A DNA stretch of 64,000 nt from Turritopsis dohrnii (lineage: Eukaryota > Cnidaria > Hydrozoa > Anthoathecata > Oceaniidae): positions 372,001-436,000 of the forward strand of contig BQMF02000264.1 in assembly GCA_027922465.2 (NCBI GenBank), read 5' to 3'. The notes under the pieces were generated by a model that saw nothing but the letters and a program-made list of their open reading frames with translations, ran no database searches and was not told the origin of the DNA. Made by a program: the position numbers and the translations under genes. Shown here one piece after another: positions 1-12,477 of this stretch. How positions within the stretch are numbered: position 1 is the first letter of the stretch; each line of letters begins with the position of its first letter.

Positions 1-3000
1 AACGAGCGAATCATTGCGCATCTTCAATCACGCCCCATATCAAAACGACGCGGAAAATTTATTAGTTTTCTCCGATTCTTTTTCAAGTCTCGGCCGAGCA
101 AAGATGAATTAGTACAGTCTGGTATTTTTCGAGAACGCGTGTTTGGTTGTGATCTAGGCGAAAGGCTAGCAAAAACCGGACGCGATATTCCGCTTGTTCT
201 TGAAATGTGCTCCGCAGTCATCGAAGAACATGGGATCGTGGACGGAATTTATCGTTTGTCTGGCATTATGTCTAACTTGCAAAGCTTAAGGTATTATTAA
301 TTTATTTATTTCAAGAACGATGGACATGACGTTCGTTCGTGCTTCAGATAAGATTACATCTTGCGTTGATGCTACTGTCGTATGTATAACGGTGCTTTAT
401 CGTTTCTTCTTTACAAGGGTTGCTTTTGATAATGATAGCGAACCACCGAACTTAAAAGACACGAGATATCTGCACGACATCCATTGCATATCATCTCTTT
501 TGAAGACGTATTTCCGGTGAGTGTTCGGTGTGAGAGGATCGTTAATATGCTATTCCCAGACGTCTGAAACATTTCGTGGAATTTTGTTTTAAGTATGCAG
601 GCATGGAAAGTTAAAATTATATTTCCACGAAGTTTTTCGTTCTGACGAATATCTTTCGTTGAAATTACATCATAAAAATGTTTGAATGAGTGAGACAAAG
701 CGTAGTAGATACTCATCATTCTCACTAGCCCAAACAAATTTCTCAAGGCTCACACCGAAGGAACTGTTTTTATTTTCTGACGCCTGGGAATGCTGCATCA
801 ATTATGTGCTTATAAGTGATATGTGAATTTCCACCGAGTATATGGCATTCTGTCACAAACAGTCATGTTTATCTTGTTTGTCTTTGTTTAGGGAACTTCC
901 TAATCCTCTATTTACGTATGAATTATATGACAAGTTTGTGGTAAGTAAAATGTCTACTGCGTAGGAGTGCATTTCTATAGAAATATAGACGCTACTTCAA
1001 TAAGAATGCTCTTCAACGTAGTGTTTTATTAACGATTTTGCCCAACTTTTTTTGAAATTACTGAAAGTTTCCGATACCTGATCAGGGAGAAATTTTTGCG
1101 AGACGGTGAAAATTTTTCTCGACGAGGCTGTCGACGGTTTTAGCTTTTGAATGAGTTTGTAAGATTCGCTCTCCCTCGTAGATGGCAATAACTAAAGAAG
1201 ATGATACGGAGAAAACAGTTGCATTTCACCATGTCATACAAAGACTCCCTCCTCCACATTACAGGTATTGAATGCGCACTTTTCTTTTACTTAGGGTAAT
1301 TTAAACATCATGGTGGAGGGATATCAGTTTTACACTGATTTTTTTCTCTGTTTAGGACGATGAGTCATCTACTAAGACACTTGAACTTCTGTGCAAGTAA
1401 TGCTGATGAAACCAACATGACTGCCAAAAATCTAGCCATCGTATGGGCTCCGAACCTGCTGAGGTAACGTCCAGTTATGCTATTAGCCTCTTTCAAGCAA
1501 ATGAGAAAAACTAGAGACAGACAGATTCAATAAAAAAACTCAATTGTAGTAGTGTTTGTCTTGTATGTATGTCACCTGACGAAGTGGAGTCTGCAGTTTT
1601 GTTTTGGCATTTTTCTTGGGACTGAAGCATGGTCATAAAAATATTCATCTAAACTGCTCGGAAAAACAATCGCTTCTTTATTAAGTTATAAAGACTAGGC
1701 TGGATTTAACGTTTTTACTCTAGACCTAATTCTGACGATTCTGTTGCGGCATTAGCAGAATTTCGTACACAGGCTATTATCGTCGAGTATATGATCAGCA
1801 ATGCGGATGTGTTCTTTGACAAGAACTTGGCATCAGCTGCCATTGCATATTATCCGGAAGTACATGAAGCTATGCAGAGCTCAGGTATTGTTTGCTTATT
1901 ACAGATACCCTTCTTCGTGTGATGTGACTGCTATTTTCTGTTTGATATGCTTCTTCATGTGATATGATATGTTTTCCTAGAGTCAACAGTACTTCCCCGT
2001 GCGGCAACTTATAGTGCAGGACCCAAATTAATAACGCTGGAAGAAGCGAGACAGAGGGTTTTAGCCCATCGAAAAGTTTCCGAAACTGTTTCAATAGACT
2101 CGACAAGTAAGTGGAAATTTCACTCTCGTTCGTTCTTTGAAATTCTGTGGGAAGTTCCCATATTGGAAAATATTCCCATAGGTATTTTCACTGTAATAAT
2201 GTAATGTTTGAATCCTGTCGCCACATAAACATACTCTTCCTATTGATTGTTTTATTGATCCTATTGATCTTACGTATGTGTTGTATAAAACTATGTTATA
2301 CAGTCGTTAAGTGTACTCATCATGTGATTTCAGCGTCTGGCAGTCCTCGCCAAAGCAAGCTTCGCTCGTCTCAGCCACCACCTAAAGTAGCAGCCAATCC
2401 TGTCCAACCTCTTCCTACATTACTTTCAATTGAGGAGGCTCAAGCTGCACGTACTAAGACCAAAGTCATCGAAAGAGATTCGAAGACAATAATGAACAGG
2501 CGTGTATCTGTTGACATTCCCGAGATGAAGGCCGGTATAAATTCACCTAGAAGAAGCAAAAAATGGTTCGGACTCTTTACCAAAGCGAAATCGGAAGATG
2601 AACCGGCGAATGTACCGACATATCGGAAGAAGAAAGACGACCGCTCTCCTCCACGATCACAGAGCGAAAACCGGTTAACGGAACTGAACAAAACAAACCA
2701 GGAGAGCAACAACACACGAACGAGTAGTTTTATTGCAAGAGAAAGAGACTCTATCTTAGCATCGTCGACAGAAACTGACGACGAATTGAAAATGAAATTT
2801 AGTGACGGAGACGACAGTTCGCTCATGTCGGCCGTCGTATCGGTAACGGCTAAGTACATTAATGTCGACAAATCTCGCAACGCTTCGTTTAGCATTGGCG
2901 AGCCCCAAGAATTTCGCCGTCTTAACGATAATGAGTTACTGGCCATGCCTCCTAAAAATGTTATGATTAAAAGTGACCCTGCTGTTCTCGAGGGACAAAC

Positions 3001-5026
3001 GTCCAGTGTTTCTTCTGCACAGATCGTCCGTCGTTACAAAGGTAACCAAATGAATAGCGATCGCAACTCGACCACATCGAATGTTAACTCGAAGTCAAAT
3101 ACTTTCTCACCCGAACGAAAACACCATAGACAAGTTAGCGATGAAAATGTACCATTGAAACGGCTGAGGTCACTTTCACCCGAAAGCTATCATAATTCTG
3201 TGGAAACGGTGCAATCGCCTCCTAAAGAAACTCCAATCATTCTCGATAGTTCAAACGATGAGAAAACGAATTTACTTTACGTTAACGATTCACAACCGAG
3301 AAGTCGTGCGAGCAGTCCTGAACGAACATTTCAACTTGTCGCAACTAAACCTACCAACGCCAAACCGAAAAACTCTCCAGAACGTAACAATGAAATCAAA
3401 ATGGTTTCGCCCACCACTGAACATAAAGTGACATCAGACAGGAACTCTGATCGCGCGTCAAATTACATTAATACCAACACTTCTTCTGTCAGCAAAGCTA
3501 AACATACGTATTCTAGAAGTTATTCCGAATCCACGGAAACATTTCAGTTGTCCAGAAATGAAATTACAAGAGGAAAACCACACTCTAAGTCCTTATACGG
3601 TTCGCGCACCACAAGCAAAGACATGCCGTCGCCTGTTTTACAACAGAATCCATTTGTATTTCGACGCATGCGCAGTAAATCCGAAGAGGAAAGACTACTT
3701 GATTCACTTGTACAGCAGACAGAGAACAAAATAAAATCTGGTCAGGTTGAAGGTCTGGTAATTCCCAGGCGTGACTACAATGACGATCTCGAAATGTCAG
3801 GGGTAACTGAAAACACGGAGGAGAGATCGTACGCTTCTCCAGCAACTAGCGCCCTAGTGAAATCAACGGAATCCAGACTAGATCCGAACTTTACTTTGCA
3901 AAATAACGGAGGCTATGTATTGAAACAACGTCGTATAGGGACCACCAGCTTGACGTTGACGTCGTACGAAGGACGAAATGCGACGTCAGCCGACGTATCA
4001 GGGACTGTTCAGTCGGAACGTCATGGCGCTGAGCGATTGTTCGGCAAAGTTGAATATGTAAATGTAAACACGCAATTGAGGAAAGATCGAAATTTGTCCA
4101 GCTCTTATGAATATCGCAAAAGTAGCAATACTACGCAGAATTCACCAGTGAAACAAAGGAATTGTCAGGAGGAGGAGGAGAGCAAACCGAGGTCTCGCTC
4201 GGTGAAAGATCGGATAGCAGTTTTTGATGCATCTCAGTACGACTCGAATATTCACTCATCTCATCCTGACCTCGGCAAAGCAGTTGGCTTGCCTCTGAAT
4301 AAACGATACGAAAGGACCCGATCCTCCCCGAACCTTAACGAGAACATCGAAGTACGACACTCGAGTAATTCAATCAAAAACGTTCAGAAAGTTTCCGAGA
4401 ATCATCGTTCCATTGAACGAGGTTTAACTCGATCATACGTCAATGTATCTAGTAATCGACATTCCAGTTACATCCCTGGACATCTTACCCCGGAAGAACT
4501 CAGGCATGCAAGCAACGAGGCGATTTGTGCAATAAAGAAGGACTATTCGTCCACAGACAAGTTGGTGGCATCTTGCGCTTCCCGTGGTAACGTTGATGTC
4601 AAACCAGCTATCATTCGTAAAAGAGAAACGAAAGAGAAGAAAAGACCGGTATCCGAATTTTTTATGGATCGTAGAACAGCAAGTAGTCATGACCGAATTC
4701 ATCATTTATCTCGACCAAATTCAGAACACCACTTATCTTCTGATAGACAATCAAGTCACTCGTCACAAGTTTCTTTCCCGTCGTCATCACATTCATCGGC
4801 ACTGTTTTCTAGCGGTCAGTTTAAACGTTCCGTATCCGACAACAAGTTGCCGGATGACGATGTCGGAAGAAAAATAGGAAGTTTCCCGTTAACTTTGAAA
4901 AATGGTAGTGCGTGTAACAGCCGCACCAATGTAGTGAACACGAAACAAAGACCAATGTCCATGTATGATAACCACCGGGGGTCGTATTACGATAATGTCC
5001 ATAATATTCATTATGAAATGTTGTAA
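1..5026 (+). CDS. RhoGAP of the CdGAP/ARHGAP31-32-33 type, 5' partial
   Basis: Eight coding exons can be joined in frame: 1-290, 418-516, 892-940, 1182-1264, 1356-1463, 1724-1884, 1981-2106 and 2334-5026, all with GT-AG junctions. They give about 1202 residues from the left edge. Residues ~44-236 are a RhoGAP domain that opens with RERVFGCDLGE, the wording typical of ARHGAP32/33. The arginine finger is R85 in GIYRLSG, and the late motif NLAIVWAPNLLR is present. The protein should stimulate GTP hydrolysis on Rac/Cdc42-type GTPases at the membrane or cytoskeleton. The very large last exon codes a Ser/Arg/Asn-rich, probably disordered tail with PxxP stretches and SP sites, as in this family. The N-terminal PX and SH3 regions expected for the family lie left of the window. 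Exon 8 could be misread as a separate 959-residue gene because its frame stays open into intron 7, but the splice acceptor at 2331-2333 continues the upstream frame exactly. The ARHGAP paralogue is not resolved. Confidence 0.93.
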
Positions 5027-5414
5027 TTTAAACCTCCTGTTAAGCTAAACGAGAGCAGGTTTCACCTCCGTGTACTACTGGACTTATTTCGATCTTATTT
5101 GCAACTTTAATTTTCTTTTACTTGGATACGAGGCGAAATCTGCTCAATCGTGAACTTCTTCAATCTTTTGTTTTTCTAAGATTTGTTTTTAAGGATGGAT
5201 GATGCGCACAACGAGTTATATTCTCCATTCACATCTCTATGTCTCACATAGGAGTTCCACAAATGCACCGCTTGAAGAGTGTGGTTTTTTTATAGTTCCT
5301 GTTCAGTAATAATTGTACATTTAATTTCCACTGATGAATTTAATATAATATTGTTTATTATTCATGTGATCGTCGTACTGTGATGTACCTTTTCCCCGAT
5401 TTCTACTGTTATAG

Positions 5415-5537
5415 ATTAAAGAGGGTTTACACGTAAAGATTCGTTGACTTTTTGATGTACAGTTTAAATTTAAAGCATTAAAACACCTGCTGAAAAGAAA
5501 GGTCTTTCAAGAATCTTTACGTGTGAACTCCCCTTTA
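5415..5537. repeat. Small foldback element (MITE-like)
   Basis: The arm at 5415-5442 containing TTTACACGTAAAGATTC is repeated in inverse complement at 5511-5537 (GAATCTTTACGTGTGAA), separated by about 70 bp. Short length, near-perfect terminal inversion and lack of coding sequence fit a miniature inverted-repeat transposable element. The target duplication is unclear, so the superfamily is not assigned. Confidence 0.65.
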
Positions 5538-5643
5538 GTCTGTAATGTCGCTTGCGTTTTTATGTAGTCTAACCCTATAGCTCGATTTTAAAGGTGGGTT
5601 AACTCAGAGAACTCCCGATCGAAGGAAATATAAATGTTTATAC

Positions 5644-6023
5644 TCCTTAATCCGGAGACCCGGAAAATCCGAATTGCAAAATCGAGTTATAAAGTCGTGT
5701 GAATTATGACCTTTGATGCGAATTATAAACGCGAAATTTTTAATTTTCGATATCAACTCCGAATTACTAAAATAGGAAATATATTTCTCTATCAAACTGT
5801 TCCACATTGACTTAGGCCACATTGACTTAATTTAGTGGGTGGAGATGATTATCTTGAAGATGGAAATGCTTGTAATATTTTAAATAAAGTCAAAATTAAT
5901 ATAACACGAAGTGGTATTGAAAATTAAAACTTTCAAGTTAATAACTCGAATTATGACGTCATATTCCATAACTCGACTTTTTAACTCGATTTTGTAACTC
6001 AAGTTTTCCGGGTCTCCTTAATC
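5644..6023. repeat. Foldback element with GGAGACCCGGAAAA ends
   Basis: The left arm at 5644-5700 carries CCTTAA-GGAGACCCGGAAAA followed by AAAATCGAGTTA. The right arm at 5950-6023 carries the inverse complement, with TAACTCGATTTTGTAACTC and TTTTCCGGGTCTCCTTAA. The loop is about 250 bp and non-coding. The arms contain repeated TAACTCGA words. It abuts the next element at 6020. Confidence 0.65.
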
Positions 6024-6264
6024 TGGGTCTGTTACAAAAATACTTGTTTTATGTCGGACGGACAAATCGATCCTAAGGGCTATATTAAAAACAGCTCGTT
6101 TGTGATGCAACATCAAGCAAACGTTTTTCGAAAGTATACCAGAATAGAATTTACAAAATTCCAAAACATGATTTCTACAAGGATGATAGTAAAAAAAATA
6201 TTGAAACAAACAGTTATCGTGTCGGATGGACAAAATGCTAATACTTTTGTAACAGACCCATCTG
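6020..6264. repeat. Foldback element with GGGTCTGTTACAAAA ends
   Basis: GGGTCTGTTACAAAAATACTT at about 6025-6045, followed by GTCGGACGGACAAA, is mirrored by GTCGGATGGACAAAATGC and ACTTTTGTAACAGACCC at 6221-6260. No coding content. The weak open frames over it on both strands follow from the inverted arms. Confidence 0.65.
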
Positions 6265-7085
6265 TTAATCCGATTCTTGAAAGGGTTAAAGCTGGCTGCT
6301 TCTTTGTGAAGGAAGATACTTATTTCGATTGAGAAATCCAGTTATATTTTTTATCGTAATGCTATGACCATGGAAATTATTTCGTTGTGCGTGGGTGTGA
6401 ATTCAAATCGTTTTAAAACCAAAGATTCTTCAGCACCATTCATGAAGGCAAGAAACCCTAGATTCGAGGTTGACATTATTCCATCGATTTCTAGCTTCCT
6501 CGGGCAAAATTATCTATCTATCAAGTCAAGAGTGTTGATGCCACTCCTTCTCACAAGACTCGTTTAACCATCTATTTATTTTGAATGACCATATCCTAAA
6601 TGAGAATTTTGTAAGTGTTAATAGTCGAAGAGACCCACAATTCAAACGCTGACATGGCACGAATCATCAATGGAAGAGGGGAAAATTTATTTGAATTATC
6701 AGACATTGGAATTGGGAGGGAATATTTAGAAAGTACGTAGGGCCAGGGATGGGGACCAGCCGAAAAAAACGAACTGAAGACAAAAAAAACGAACTGAAGA
6801 AGAACGTTCTGTTGTGGACGGGATCTAGATGAACGATTTAAAGTATCTAGATGAACGTTTTAAAGTATCAGGCGTCTCGTTAACCCAAACATTATGACGA
6901 ATCTGATGCGTAAAAAAGAGAAACTGTTTGATTTATTTGGTATTACTGACACTCCCTTGAAGCAGGCATGAGGCAAAATGCTTGCTACTAAAGTAAGTAA
7001 TTCGAGTAAAACTTGCATGTAAGCCATGCCCGCACACACCTTGGCAATAAAATCTTTTAATGACTTTTAGGCTGACTAACTCACA

Positions 7086-7341
7086 AATCAGGCTAAATTT
7101 GGACCAAATTATGAAAATTCTCCAATTTTCATAGAAATTTGCACACAGCACAATTGAAAAGTGCTGTTTTGGAATTTAACAGTCATTTTGTCAGATTTGA
7201 CCAAAATTAGGCTATTCGGGCCAAATTTGGACCAAACTACGAAAGCTCTCCAATTTTCATAAAAATGTACACACAGATGCACAATTGAAAAGTGCTGATT
7301 TCGAATTTGACAGTCATTTTGTCAGATTTGATCAAAATTGG
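7086..7341. repeat. Two-copy tandem repeat, 128-bp unit
   Basis: Two consecutive copies of a 128-bp unit share AAATTTGGACCAAA, CTCCAATTTTCATA, CACAATTGAAAAGTGCTG and CAGTCATTTTGTCAGATTTG. The AAATTTGG landmark falls at 7095 and 7223. The copies differ at roughly one base in ten. No coding content. Confidence 0.85.
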
Positions 7342-8106
7342 GTAATTTGGCAAGGTTGTATTTTGAGAATGTTTTATTATAGTTGAGAGTGGATTTGCGT
7401 AATTGTGACACGCCCTGATGTCTTCAAGCCAACTTTCAGACGAATAACTTTTGATCTATTTGTTTTGTATAATTGCGAGTTGAAATGCTGCTACCGTTAT
7501 CAACTATTGCATTTCATAGTTCTGTAAAAAATATATCTTTGTTAGAATTGAGAGAATGCCCTGTAGCGAAATTTTCGACTTCCCAGTCGCCTTGTTTAGT
7601 TTGGTTTGGGTGTACTTGTTCTTAATCACGCGGGTATAGATCAACAGTGGTTGTATCATCATGCATAGGCAGTCTTAGCGGGGTTGGGTGGATGAGGAGT
7701 CTCCAATAAACATAACTTAATGTTGGCTTATTTTAAAAGCCTGGTGAAGTTGGTAGACAAGTTCGAATATTGATCGATATTGATGCCTAGGTAAATGTAT
7801 TCAGTAACAGAGTTAACTATTGTTTTCTTTAGCTGATTCCATTTTCGAAATCACGATACCAAGTGTTTTTGAAGATATCTTTTTTCAAAATACAATTTTT
7901 ACTCAAGTTTAGCTATTCATATTTAGCAATTTCATTGTTTCATTAAAGAACTCCGAATCTATCAACCATTTCAAAAGATGCTTAAAATAACCACATACAC
8001 CATCTGAAGGTTAAGCGACCTCAGTTGGTCCCTTCAATTTCTGGTATACCTCAAATTTTGACCAAAATTTTGTGTAGGTAAGTTTATTGGTACAAGAAAT
8101 ACAAAA

Positions 8107-8612
8107 ATCTTATGATAGAGAGTGATATATTTAGGGGTTTTTAACGGTCAAGTTCTTCTTAGTTGCGTGTGAAACCACGTAGAGGCGAGAGACACTTCTT
8201 TCACGATAAAAGCACGTGATGTGGCGTCAGTTTTTTTTCTGATCACGGGGGAATCATTGCATTGCAACCCCAATCGAACGCGACGTTTTTAGGGAAATAT
8301 CTCAAGAACCAACATGGATAACTGACGTTTTTTGGGGTCGGCGATACAGGCGATAGGGTGACGAAAGTTTTTGGCTTAAATATTTTTGGGTGATGTGGCT
8401 ATGACGTCTTCAAATATTTGATCGGCGATGCCTCACTAACGGTTGATCATAGCGAAACGATCCCATACATTTTTTGTATCAGTTTTTCATGCTCTACAAC
8501 ATAGGAAAACTTTTGAGTCGCGATTCTATGAGTTCACACACGGAGTAGGCGAATTTGACATATCGTTTTCGAAGTTAAACTCGATAAAAAAGTTTTACCC
8601 GGGATATTAGTA
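8107..8612 (+). repeat. Dispersed ~500-bp repeat family, copy 1
   Basis: This is one of five copies of the same non-coding repeat in the window; the others are 21590-22120 (-), 35362-35606 (partial), 37826-38375 and 58135-58337 (internally deleted). Landmarks in order are GAGAGTGATATATTT, ACCACGTAGAGGCGAGAG, GATCACGGGGGAATCATTGC, GGGAAATATCTC, ATAACTGACGTTTTTT, GTTGATCATAGC, GATCCCATACA and TTTTCGAAGTTAAA. There are no terminal inverted repeats or coding frames, so its class is undetermined. Confidence 0.8.
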
Positions 8613-9709
8613 CACTTAAAACACTAAAAAAAACAATTTTTATTCCATATTTTAACTCATGACCACCAGTGACCGAAAAAGTGGCAGAAGCAGCATGTGG
8701 CCGGACAAATTTTTATATATATTTTTTCAGACTTCAACCCTTACGTACAGGCCAAAATTGGAGTTTGGTTCTATTCTGGATCACTCATATTGCTACATAT
8801 CACTTGACAAAGCCCCCAAACTCAAATGCCAAGGGTATCTCCTTCTTTTCAATTCTTCTTTTTCTTTTTCTACACATACATATGTAGTTACCCGCACCTA
8901 GTAACGACTTTAACTTAACCAGTTCTTAGCGGAATAAAAAGCATCATGTGAAAATGTTGTTGTGTTAACTTGCATGAACGTCGGGATTAGGATTACTGCT
9001 TACTGATATATGTGGCTAACAAGTAATTTAATAAATAGTTCTTCAATTTTTTAGAAGTAACAGTGTGGCTTTATTCCTTCCTGATTGATAATGAAAGTTC
9101 ATTTAATAAATGACTCGCTTTGTCTTAGAATGAACCATTTTCATAAACCAAAAAACGAAAGTATCCTCATTACTGCGTGAGCTGCGTTTCATTTTTATCT
9201 TCACTTCTATCTCGAACTCTCAATGGTACGGAGAAAAAAGTTCGGCTTCCAGATAACGATATTTTTAGCGTGCTGTAAATGTTGATGGGTCGACTAGGTT
9301 TTTGTTCGAAATAACGAGAGTCAACTGTACTCTGGAAAACTGTCATTATTTATCACTTTGTGTACTTAAAGTGAACTCGTTCATGTATTGATAACCATCT
9401 TAATGTTATCACGCCATTGGCTGTACAGTAGTGGCTTCTTAAATAGTTGCATGTTGCATTGAGAAACTCTGAAACGGTCTCAAATTTTGTTGGAAAATAT
9501 TGCAGTACAGTAATCCAGTCGTGACAGAATGAAAGATTCTGCTAGACGCTTTCTGTTACTTTCAGAGATAAACCGACTTAGCTTCTTCAGAATTTTTTTT
9601 TTTTCTTTTTTTCTTTTATAATATATGAGATCTATAAATCTATTTTACAATCGAGTTAAATAAAAACTTAATCAGTCGTCTAAATCTGGCAGATGTCATT
9701 CAATACATT

Positions 9710-11911
9710 TATGTCCTCGACGCGCTCGGACGGTATTTTATACCTGCGCGACCGAGATCCACGGATACAAATTACCGCTGTGCGAAGAAGGCTGAAGGCG
9801 ATCTTTCTCTTAACCCACGCCGATGTCAAGGATGGGTGTTGATTGTGTTTGTCCAAAATCAGTTCACTGAGCCTTCTATAAAATCATTTCGTTTCGGTGC
9901 TCATCCCTCCGTTGGATGAGAAAATGAGAGGTGTAAAGGTTCCATTTTCGGCATCCAGAACACGCTGATTGTACTTCTTCTTTTTCATCTTCTCCATACT
10001 AGACATCAGTGTACGCAACTGGTTCTTTAACAACGTCTTTGCAATCAAAACTTAGCAAGTTTGCTGTGACATTGACTAGCTCATTATGACGTAACGTAAC
10101 CAGACCTCCTACTTTGCATATCATGGCGTGTTCCACTGAATACTTCTTGCCACAAACGCATTGACTAGGAAGATTTTTCATACTCCATCCGTATCGTAAA
10201 GAAATCGCATCATAAAACTCCCTCTTCGTTAGGTTAAACTGGCCGTCTTTTAGTGGTAGTGTTGACAACCATATCGATAACCTATCAGAACAAGCTATTT
10301 CGTTTGCTTTTAATTGATCAGGACTCATATGAGTTTTCAGTTTTTCATGTAATTCCGAAAAATAATCCTTCTTTGATTTGTTTTGAGTTAGCTGACGGAT
10401 TTCTATTTCATCTACTTCGTGGTCGTTTTGGTTGATGATTTTTTGCGTAGCTTTGTATGTAACATTTGACAAAGTTTTGAACTCATACTCTGCAATTTTT
10501 GTCAAATCCTCAATTCCTAGGCCTCCTAACTTGGTTGGTAACGATAGAATTTCGCGTTCGATACGATTGCAAGGTCTGCCATCACAGATTGACGGTATGA
10601 ATAGTGCACACAACACATCATCTACAGGTTGAAGCATCTTGCCGACATCGGGAATCGTTCTTAGGATGTAGTTGAATTTCTGACGATAACCAGAGGTGTA
10701 GGCAGTGTACGCTGACTGAGGGTAGTGTTCTGCAATTTTCGATAAAAGTCTAAGCTCCTTAACCCACTCTTTAACTTTTTCATTGATGTAGTTTGCTTTA
10801 AAATCGTGTCAGAACCGACGGCTGCACCCAAATGTTTCCTTCTTTTAGACGTAATGTTTATTTTGGTGCCTTTAAAGACTTCTCTGGCTCTTTCGATTTT
10901 ATCGGGTTTCACGATCAGCCAAGACTTACTAGCCTTCGGAAAGTAGCCTGCTTTGGGTCCGACTTCGTTGAGCGAATTCCACCATTCTAACAAACTTTCT
11001 ATCTTACCAACAGAACTAAGATCGTCTGCGTACGCAGCGTGGTGTGTATCTTCTGTGAAAATTCTATTTAATAATGGAATCGATGCCAAAGCGTATATTG
11101 GTATTGCAGACGGGCCCCCCTGCGTCGTGCCTTCAGCTGATTGAATTTCCCGTCCCCCCTGTGACGAAAAGTCTAGCATTCGCACTATACGTGTTAATCA
11201 CATATTTCGAGATTAGTGGACAAATAATACGGATATTGTGAAGCATTACTTTTCGGTTTATACGATTAAATGCATTATCTGCGTCAACGAGTAAAATAGC
11301 ATCAGCATTTTCATTTTCAAAAAGAGAACGCATTGCATGAACTGTCGCCTCACACCCTGATTTCTTGCCTGCACATAACTGCAAGTCCCCTGCACTTTCT
11401 GAAATTTCTTTGCGAAACGACACCATTATCGCTCTGGACGTAATCCGTCGTAAAATTTCACCAACCCAATGGGCCGCAGTCCGGGATTTTTGTCCAATGG
11501 AATTAACTTACATGCAGTGTAGGGAGCCAACGAACCATCTTGCCAGCAGTCTTGTTTGAAACATAATTTGCGAGCAAATTTGGCAAGTTCATCGCGAAGG
11601 CTTTTGTTGCTTTCACCAAATTGAGATGATGTTAGGATCCTCCTCCATCCATCGGCATCTAAATTCGACGGGCCAACCGCTCCAGATATTTCACTCGCTA
11701 CTTTTCTTATGAGGTCTCCATCAATCATTTCGAACGCATATTCGCCGTACAAAATTTCAGGACCTTCCAGCAGCAACTCGTCATATTTTGGGGAGCCCTG
11801 TGGATGTTTCTGGTTAATGATTTCGAGACTCTCATTGTTTAGCGGGAGAATACCACTAGACGCTGTGTCTGAAAGCAGTCTAAGCGCAGAGTTGACTTTT
11901 CCCTGTATCAT
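9710..11911 (-). pseudogene. Decayed reverse-transcriptase retroelement
   Basis: Read on the minus strand, a broken open frame gives in order: a lead-in ending LIPLDKNPGLRPIG (11426-11911); then CAGKKSGCEATVHAMRSLF and LLVDADNAFNRINRKVML (11133-11426); then EGTTQGGPSAIPIYAL and the catalytic YADD box (10661-11185); then a C-terminal region with a cysteine-histidine knuckle CVCGKKYSVEHAMICKVGG and LVTLRHNE (9999-10637). The frame changes at each boundary. After a stop near 9999 the family tail resumes at ~9995-9720 (YNQRVLDAENGTFTPLIF, then ICIRGSR) with one internal stop. This implies deletion of the segment between the knuckle and the tail. The domain set resembles a reverse-transcriptase family common in cnidarian and mollusc genomes; I do not assign a named superfamily. 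Non-functional as read. Confidence 0.85.
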
Positions 11912-12003
11912 AAAATTGTTTCTTCAGAATTGCAAGTATTGAAGAACACGATTTTAACAGCGTATTTTGTTCATTATTTTCATTTAATTCAAAGGTGATA
12001 CCT

Positions 12004-12273
12004 ACAATCATTCACAAAAAATTATTGAGACACCCTTATTTAAAATCTCAAAATCATATGTCAAGGCACCCCCTCCCCCACAATTCAATGTTGAAGAGGT
12101 TTTCCACACAAGCCAGGGAGGCATGTGGATGGCTTTAAACAAATACAACATTGAATTCAATGTTGAAGAGGTTTTCCACACAAGCCAGGTAGGCATGTGG
12201 ATGGCTTTAAACAAATACAACATTGAATTGTGGGGGAGGGGGAGGCTGTCTCATAATTTTTGTGGAGGATTGT
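12004..12273. repeat. Foldback element with two internal 72-bp tandem copies
   Basis: The terminal arms ACAATC...CACAAAAAATTATTGAGACA and TGTCTCATAATTTTTGTGG...GATTGT are inverted. Inside, a 72-bp unit beginning AATTCAATGTTGAAGAGG occurs twice head to tail (12082-12153 and 12154-12225) with only two or three differences. It is itself flanked by CCCCCTCCCCCACAATTC and its inverse. Non-coding. Confidence 0.8.
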
Positions 12274-12477
12274 AATACTTTCCAGTGTTGCACACGTGTA
12301 AGGGATTCACCATTAACTTTGCTAGTATACAAATCAGTCTATTAATTTCATCTATTCATCAATCAATTAATTAATCGACTAAGATTAAGAGCATTGTTTA
12401 AAAGAGTATTCTGATGGAGACTTTTCTACGTTCATTTCATCAACAACAGTTTTTTTTACAAGCAAAAGTAGAGAAAG

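Larger units (their letters stand above)
5027..9709. other. RhoGAP 3' UTR and repeat-rich intergenic DNA
   Basis: I see no protein-coding gene here; the short open frames have no recognisable content. The first several hundred bases must hold the RhoGAP 3' UTR, but no clear poly(A) signal can be assigned. The rest holds the inverted-repeat and tandem-repeat units listed separately, plus small local duplications near 6762-6801 (an A-rich 18-mer twice) and 6825-6869 (ATCTAGATGAACG twice). Confidence 0.6.

Noticed and set aside
2147..2333. Upstream open extension of the last RhoGAP exon as a separate gene start
   Set aside because: The acceptor at 2331-2333 continues exon 7 exactly in frame; the extension is intron sequence that happens to be open.
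5027..5540. Poly(A) signal of the RhoGAP gene
   Set aside because: No convincing AATAAA could be tied to the gene; assigning one would be a guess.
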